Shown here: positions 60,301-64,000 of the stretch, piece after piece | Position numbering within the stretch: position 1 is the first letter of the stretch | Layout: each line of letters starts with the position of its first letter | Source: Candidatus Methylophosphatis haderslevensis | GTDB lineage: Bacteria > Pseudomonadota > Gammaproteobacteria > Burkholderiales > Rhodocyclaceae | Length of the DNA: 64,000 bases | Assembly: GCA_016711925.1 (NCBI GenBank) | Contig: JADJSA010000003.1 | Coordinates: 1 to 64,000, forward strand | Direction: 5' to 3' | Notes under the pieces: generated by a model | What the model saw: the letters and a program-made list of their open reading frames with translations, nothing else | What the model was told of the DNA's origin: nothing | Databases searched by the model: none | Translations under genes and position numbers: made by a program

Positions 60301-60669
60301 TACCGCGGCATCCGGTTCGAGCGCCGCAGTCGAGCGCAGCGCGGCGTCCAGATCGTCCGGCCAGACGCGGCCACGCCCATAACAGCGGCGAGACTCGTCC
60401 AGCCGCATGAAACCACGCGCTCCGGTGCGGGCCGCTGCCGCAACCACTGCTTCGCGAAATGGCAGATGCTGCAGACCATGCAGCGTATTGTGATGAACGA
60501 AATCCGCGATCGGCGCCTGCGCCGGCAGCACGTGTTCGAGGTGCCTGACGGTGTCGCGAAGCACGGCACGCCGGGTTGCATCGCTGGACGAACTCGCAGG
60601 AAGCGGGACACTGCCCATTGCGCTGGCATCCCGATGATTCACGTGGCTGGCGTCCAACTCGATCTCCAA
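57373..60669 (-). CDS. dabA: DabA inorganic carbon transporter subunit (DUF2309, carbonic-anhydrase-like)
   Basis: A 1098-aa cytoplasmic-side protein of the DabA family. Vectorial CO2 hydration by DabA, driven by the DabB proton channel, accumulates bicarbonate. The beta-carbonic-anhydrase-like zinc ligands are in place: Cys570 and Asp572 in FCMDERE, His761 in FGHGSSS and Cys776 in DCGACSG. The 15-residue His-Cys spacing equals that of the characterised Halothiobacillus protein. ADFVHHNTLHGLQHLPF is the N-terminal signature. The frame opens at TTG 60669; an ATG at 60618 is an alternative start. It is coupled to dabB by ATGA. Confidence 0.93.
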   Translation of the reverse strand: MEIELDASHVNHRDASAMGSVPLPASSSSDATRRAVLRDTVRHLEHVLPAQAPIADFVHHNTLHGLQHLPFREAVVAAAARTGARGFMRLDESRRCYGRGRVWPDDLDAALRSTAALEPDAAVPGIAGVRRKDAYLAALLHSLEPIAPAQLRFQIEELRSLVRFQAGVPPETRQRLLSAAQACEHDAIADLWAACLESLGIEYRNLHPEELTLADAATRPARVNLEQRANEMLDRLLARVGEEWTLRDLLCSLTGADLMANLRPGLLRHLGSHLDQGVAAWHSRDRSKGFYRAWRVSFADDLTWGMVDLPESRAIFARLPNDAAEAVIEQLTALGLSQPKWPAYLERLSLELPGWSGMFLWRQQHPGYARLADIPIDLIDYLAVRAVLERLYAYGICRRRWRIEPNLDAIRRHFRQHPAELLVRHALHNERLPEHLITLARGLTQQATFSIEPLTDAAWQEVAHRISAWHRSSPGGRGPALTAHAVAWPLFLLCQHLGMSGRELRGAGAVAAESLLQCLRHLDADTAGYVWLLAYERHYREQIFCALLANHGRGSQPDPLAVPEAQLVFCMDEREEGMRRNLEEINPALETFGAAGFFGIAVNWRGLDDTTVTPLCPIVVTPSHEARDVPHCTGETVHAKHERRRAIRLRWKRRLYEGTRRGLLSSSVIAAAAAPATLAALTAKVLVPARIGRLAASLRKTFDLSVPTRVQFEAPADSPPASPAQPRLGFTDTEQADRVEGLLRTIGLTTAFAPLIVVFGHGSSSQNNPHMAAYDCGACSGRHGGPNARLFAAMANRPAVRAILASRGLPIPDSTWFLGGQNDTCTNLLTWFDRDSLPPTHVAALAKLECELAEAARNHARERCRRFASAPAAPSARLAHRHVVERAFDFSQARPELGHATNAAAFIGRRSMSRGAFFDRRSFLISYDPTQDPAGAVLEAILLAAGPVGAGISLEYYFSTVNNQDYGCGTKVVHNLTGMFGVMEGAASDLRTGLPLQMIEIHEPMRLLIVVEHHTEVLDAICARQPPLQELIGNGWVQLAAKHPERAEISHFEPARGWLRWQPTGEPPPLVERSAQWYMGHSDALPPALLARPAWPPP

Positions 60670-60676
60670 TTCATGC

Positions 60677-62128
60677 TCAGAACAACCGCGCGAGTTCCTG
60701 GACCGAACTGCGGATTACGTGCAGCGCCGGCGCGGGCAGCAAGCCAAGCGCGAGGATTCCCGCGCAGAGCAGCCCCGCGGCGGCGGTTTCGGCCATCGTC
60801 ATGTCGGTGATGCCTGCCAGCTCCGGCCGCGCCGGTCCGGTAAGCAGCCGGCCGATAGTGCGCAGCGCGTAGGCGGCGCTGACTAGCACCGCCAGACTCA
60901 TCGCCACCACCCAGATCCCCCAACGCTCGAAGCCGCCGATCAGCGCATGCAGTTCCGCAACGAACCCGGCCGTGCCGGGCATGCCGATCGCGCCGACGAA
61001 GGCGATCACGGTGAACATCGCGAAACGCGGCGTGGCGCCGGCCAGCGAGCCGTAGGCCGCAATGTCGCGCGTATGTGTGCGCTCGTAGAGCTGTCCGACA
61101 AGCAGGAACAGGGCGCCGGCGACCAGCCCGTGCGCGACCATCTGCATCACTGCACCGGTGAGCCCGGCCGAGTTGAGCGCCGCAATGCCGAGCAGCACAA
61201 CGCCCATGTGACTGACCGAGGAGTAGGCGACCATCGCCTTGAGATCGCGTTGCTGCCAGGCAAGCACCGCCCCGTAGAGCATGCTTGCCACTGCCAGCGC
61301 GGCCAGCCAGCCTTGCAGGGCGAGGGCACCCGCGGGCAGGGTGTCCACCGCCCGTATCAGTCCGTAGGAGCCCATCTTCAAAAGAACGCCCGACAGCAGT
61401 ATCGATACCGGGCTCGGCGCTTCGACATGCGCCAGCGGAAGCCAGCCATGAAAGGGGAAGACCGGCATCTTGACCGCGAAGCCGATGAAAAAGCCGACGA
61501 ATATCGCGGTCTGCGCGGCCACCGGCAGGGTAAGCGCGCCGGCGCGCATGTCGGCCATGTTGAAAGTATGACTTGGGGATGCGTCGAACAGCACCAGCAG
61601 CCCGATCAGCATGAACACCGAGCCGCCCATCGTGTACAGCACGAAGTTGATCGCCGCGCGGTGCCGGTTTTCTCCGCCGTGGCGATCGATCAGGAAGAAC
61701 AGCGGGATCAGGGTGAGTTCCCAGAAGACATAGAAAAGCGACCAGTCGCGGGCCATGAACACGCCGAATAACGCAGCTTCCAGCAGCAGCATTAGCAGGT
61801 AGTAGCCCTTGATGCGCTCGCGTACCGATGCGGAGGCCAGCACCGCGATGAGACAAAGCAATGCGGCCAGCACCACGAGTGGCAGCGAGATGCCGTCAAT
61901 ACCGAGGGAGAATGAGGTGCCGAAGCGCGGGTTCCAGCGATGGGTCTCGAAGAGCTGGATTGCGGGGTCCGCCGGATCGAACAGGTGAAAGAGCAGGCAA
62001 GCGAGCGCCAGCGCCGCACTGGCCGCCGCGATGGCGATCGGGCGGCATGCGCGTAGCGCATTTGCGGGCGCGAGCGCAATCGCGCCCGCGCCGGCCAGCG
62101 GAACCAGCATCAGAGTACTCAGCAGCAC
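60677..62128 (-). CDS. NuoM-like proton-translocating subunit, first gene of the DAB operon
   Basis: A protein of about 483 aa with about 14 membrane helices. The TM5 Glu is in LFYVFWELTLIPLFFLID, the TM7 Lys in FAVKMPVFPFHGWLP and the TM8 Lys in SGVLLKMGSYGLIR. MPGTAGFVAE marks the late helices. The open frame extends to 62380, but similarity begins at LVLLSTLMLVPLAG, so GTG 62128 was chosen (ATG 62110 is possible). The stop is 7 bp before dabA. Of the four antiporter-like genes it is the most NuoM-like. Confidence 0.85.
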   Translation of the reverse strand: MLLSTLMLVPLAGAGAIALAPANALRACRPIAIAAASAALALACLLFHLFDPADPAIQLFETHRWNPRFGTSFSLGIDGISLPLVVLAALLCLIAVLASASVRERIKGYYLLMLLLEAALFGVFMARDWSLFYVFWELTLIPLFFLIDRHGGENRHRAAINFVLYTMGGSVFMLIGLLVLFDASPSHTFNMADMRAGALTLPVAAQTAIFVGFFIGFAVKMPVFPFHGWLPLAHVEAPSPVSILLSGVLLKMGSYGLIRAVDTLPAGALALQGWLAALAVASMLYGAVLAWQQRDLKAMVAYSSVSHMGVVLLGIAALNSAGLTGAVMQMVAHGLVAGALFLLVGQLYERTHTRDIAAYGSLAGATPRFAMFTVIAFVGAIGMPGTAGFVAELHALIGGFERWGIWVVAMSLAVLVSAAYALRTIGRLLTGPARPELAGITDMTMAETAAAGLLCAGILALGLLPAPALHVIRSSVQELARLF

Positions 62129-62445
62129 GAGCTTGCCATCGTCGGTCAGGCGCAGGATGCTGAACAGATGCGCCTGCGGACCCGCCGATCGGCTGCCGCG
62201 TGGGTCACGGCGGACAAAACCGGCGGCTCCGGGTAAATCTTTGACCCTGCCGCGCCGATGTCTGCCCCGGCTGCGCGACGGGCGTGCGTTGGTTGCAGAG
62301 CGAACTCCCTGAACGCTGTATCGCCTGCAGCCGGAATGATACCCGAAGAGCCGAGACTGCACGGGTCGAGCCTTCTCCAATCACCCAAGAACCAGAAAGG
62401 GGAACGGTTTCCTTCCAGCCGGGACGCAACCGACATGGCTCCGGC
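62129..62445. other. Divergent region upstream of the DAB operon and rpsF
   Basis: About 320 bp with no supported gene. The minus-strand promoter for the five-gene operon should lie here, but I see no convincing boxes or regulator palindrome. Confidence 0.35.
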
Positions 62446-62446
62446 T

Positions 62447-62475
62447 TTGAGTATTCTCGCGGCCCGGGTTATACT
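62447..62475 (+). promoter_or_regulatory. Sigma-70 promoter of the rpsF operon
   Basis: TTGAGT (62447-62452) and TATACT (62470-62475) are 17 bp apart, a strong vegetative promoter with a start near 62482, about 70 bp before rpsF. Confidence 0.75.
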
Positions 62476-62551
62476 TACCGGCTTTTCACCCTTGCTCCAC
62501 CGGAAGCGCATGCCGGGGGGCTGATCGATTCGCAATCCACAAGGAGATTAC

Positions 62552-62959
62552 ATGCGACATTACGAAATCGTTTTCATCGTCCATCCGGACCAGTCGGAAC
62601 AGGTTCCGGCGATGATCGAGCGCTACAAGGCGCTGGTCACCAGCCGATCCGGCCAGATTCACCGTCTCGAAGACTGGGGCCGCCGGCAACTGGCCTATCC
62701 GATCCAGAAGGTGCACAAGGCGCATTATGTGCTCATGAATATCGAGTGCGACGGCGAGTCGCTGGGCGAACTCGAACATGCGTTCAAATTCAACGACGCG
62801 GTGCTGCGGCATCTGACGATCAAGATGGACAAGGCCGTGACAACGCCGTCGCCGATGATGAAAGAAGAGAAATCCCGGTCACTGACTCCGGCGCCGGCGG
62901 GCGACAAACCCGCTGCCGAGACCCCTCCGCCTGCTGCCGAGGCCCAGCCCGTCGCTTGA
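62552..62959 (+). CDS. rpsF: 30S ribosomal protein S6
   Basis: A 135-aa protein. It has the S6 core ([41 protein letters not shown]) followed by an Ala/Pro/Glu-rich tail of about 35 residues. AAGGAGATT precedes the ATG. It heads rpsF-priB-rpsR-rplI. Confidence 0.96.
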   Translation: MRHYEIVFIVHPDQSEQVPAMIERYKALVTSRSGQIHRLEDWGRRQLAYPIQKVHKAHYVLMNIECDGESLGELEHAFKFNDAVLRHLTIKMDKAVTTPSPMMKEEKSRSLTPAPAGDKPAAETPPPAAEAQPVA

Positions 62960-62972
62960 TCGATCGCCCGGC

Positions 62973-63329
62973 GTGAGCGACCCTGACAACCTGTTGCGCC
63001 TCGCCGGCCGCCTGGTCGAGGTTGCGGCCCCAAGAACGACGCCCGCAGGCGTGATGGTGAGAAGTTGCAAGCTGTTCCACCGTTCGCGCCAGTTCGAGGC
63101 CGGGCTTGCGCGCGATGTCGAATGCGAAATCGAGGCATTGGCATTGGGGCAGCAAGCGCATCTGGTGGGGCAGGCGGGCATGGGAACCGAACTCGTGTTC
63201 ACCGGCTTTCTCGCGAGGAAAAGCCTGCGTAGCGCAAAGCTGGTGATGCATGTGACGCAAATCGAATTTGTCGAAGGAAACGAAAATGGCATTCAGATCG
63301 AGCAAGACGGCCAACAAGCGCAAGGATGA
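62973..63329 (+). CDS. priB: Primosomal replication protein N (PriB)
   Basis: A 118-aa single-stranded-DNA-binding OB-fold protein of the replication restart primosome. [20 protein letters not shown] and the [11 protein letters not shown] strand match the family. It starts at GTG 62973. Its last 44 bp overlap rpsR, an unusually long overlap; its position between rpsF and rpsR is conserved. Confidence 0.88.
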   Translation: MSDPDNLLRLAGRLVEVAAPRTTPAGVMVRSCKLFHRSRQFEAGLARDVECEIEALALGQQAHLVGQAGMGTELVFTGFLARKSLRSAKLVMHVTQIEFVEGNENGIQIEQDGQQAQG

Positions 63330-63564
63330 TCGCGGTGGCCGCAGCATGTTCAAGCGGCGCAAGTTCTGTCGATTCTCCGCCGAGAAGATCACCTGGATCG
63401 ACTACAAGGATGTCGATCTGCTGAAGGATTTCATTACCGAGAACGCCAAGATCATGCCGGCGCGTATCACCGGCACTCGCACTGGCTACCAACGCCAGTT
63501 GTCGACTGCGATCAAGCGCGCGCGATTTCTTGCGCTGCTGCCGTTTACCGACCTGCACCTGTAA
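63286..63564 (+). CDS. rpsR: 30S ribosomal protein S18
   Basis: A 92-aa protein with the S18 core ([51 protein letters not shown]). ATG 63286 behind GAAGGAAACG was chosen over ATG 63268. It begins within priB in another frame. Confidence 0.96.
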   Translation: MAFRSSKTANKRKDDRGGRSMFKRRKFCRFSAEKITWIDYKDVDLLKDFITENAKIMPARITGTRTGYQRQLSTAIKRARFLALLPFTDLHL

Positions 63565-63576
63565 GGAGCGCCCGAT

Positions 63577-64000
63577 ATGCAGATCATCCTGATGGAAAAG
63601 GTCGCCAACCTGGGCAACCTCGGTGACGTGGTCAAGGTCAAGGACGGCTTCGCCCGCAATTTTCTGATTCCGCAAGGCGTCGCCAAGCGAGTCACGCCAC
63701 AGAATCTGGCGGTGTTCGAAGCCAAGCGCGCCGAGTTGGAAAAGGCTCAGGCCGAGAAACTCTCCGGAGCGAAAGGCAATGGCGGAGAAGATCGATGGCA
63801 CGACAGTGCAGCTAACCCGCAAGGCCAGTGTGGACGGCCGGCTGTTCGGTTCGGTATCGACTGCCGACATCGCCGAGGCGCTGCACGCCCAGGGCCATGC
63901 CTCAGTCGAAAAGTCGATGGTTCGCCTGCCGCAGGGACCGCTGAAATTGGTCGGCGACGAACATGTGCAGATCGCATTGCACAGCGATGTCGTCGTCACG
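63577..64000 (+). CDS. rplI: 50S ribosomal protein L9 (partial, with an apparent one-base insertion)
   Basis: The N-terminal domain is clear from ATG 63577: [20 protein letters not shown] and [16 protein letters not shown], then the connecting helix [11 protein letters not shown]. Near 63775 the frame breaks. The rest of L9 ([37 protein letters not shown] and onward) continues in another frame. Deleting one G at 63775-63776 would restore [12 protein letters not shown]. The gene also runs off the window end. An assembly error is more likely than a real mutation in this conserved gene. Confidence 0.85.
   Translation, partial: MQIILMEKVANLGNLGDVVKVKDGFARNFLIPQGVAKRVTPQNLAVFEAKRAELEKAQAEKLSGAKGNGGEDRWHDSAANPQGQCGRPAVRFGIDCRHRRGAARPGPCLSRKVDGSPAAGTAEIGRRRTCADRIAQRCRRH

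Noticed and set aside
52847..62128. Complex I (nuo) or Mrp antiporter operon
   Set aside because: No NuoA-K peripheral or Mrp small subunits are present, and DabA sits in the middle with coupled junctions.
52603..64000. RuBisCO or carboxysome genes next to the DAB operon
   Set aside because: None is present in the window; autotrophy cannot be claimed from the DAB genes alone.

Overview
The window is high-GC chromosomal DNA from a betaproteobacterium. The main evidence is the housekeeping order ndk-rlmN-pilW-rodZ-ispG-hisS-yfgM-bamB-der-hfq-hflX-hflK-hflC-yjeT-hisZ-purA-rnr-rlmB and rpsF-priB-rpsR-rplI. A second long infA beside a cold-shock gene and polyamine genes of the Pseudomonas/Burkholderia type agree with this. 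The order or genus cannot be fixed from the sequence alone (Rhodocyclales- or Burkholderiales-like). No prophage, integrase, transposase or CRISPR array was seen.

Layout. Positions 1-3.8 kb: a class-I glutamine amidotransferase, agmatinase (speB), a gamma-glutamylputrescine oxidase-like flavoenzyme (puuB) and a GFA-domain enzyme. 3.8-7.7 kb: an FKBP isomerase, then a yybP-ykoY (manganese) riboswitch with its own promoter and terminator hairpin ahead of a TerC-family membrane protein overlapped by a bacterial voltage-gated sodium channel, then a PQ-loop protein. 7.8-13.8 kb: the fused B12-dependent mutase IcmF with a short-chain dehydrogenase, a divergent AraC regulator and a membrane-anchored SRPBCC protein. 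14.2-15.2 kb: cspA, infA and a decayed methyltransferase. 15.2-33.6 kb: a large polyamine/GABA block containing a MocR regulator, alanine dehydrogenase, puuD, puuA, spuC, potFGHI, a porin, gabD, puuC, gabT and an omega-amino acid:pyruvate aminotransferase. 33.8-52.6 kb: the housekeeping block with a tRNA-Leu(CAG). 52.8-62.1 kb, minus strand: a five-gene inorganic-carbon-transport (DAB) operon inserted between rlmB and rpsF. 62.5-64.0 kb: rpsF-priB-rpsR-rplI, with rplI cut by the window end.

How the genes work together. SpeB makes putrescine from agmatine and PotFGHI import it. PuuA-PuuB-PuuC-PuuD convert it to GABA by the gamma-glutamyl route, or SpuC transaminates it directly with pyruvate. 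GabT and GabD then pass GABA to succinate. Alanine dehydrogenase can recycle the alanine made by the pyruvate-dependent aminotransferases.

The most unusual system is the DAB operon. DabA, with the expected Cys/Asp/His/Cys zinc ligands, is encoded with four separate NuoL/NuoM/MrpD-like proton-translocation subunits instead of the single DabB of the characterised two-gene systems. A second theme is a family of about 80-bp interspersed repeats (seven copies), most of them directly after stop codons. Three sites look like single-base indels or homopolymer problems: a porin-gabD in-frame fusion, a frameshift in rplI, and a G12 tract in a gene remnant. These may be assembly errors.
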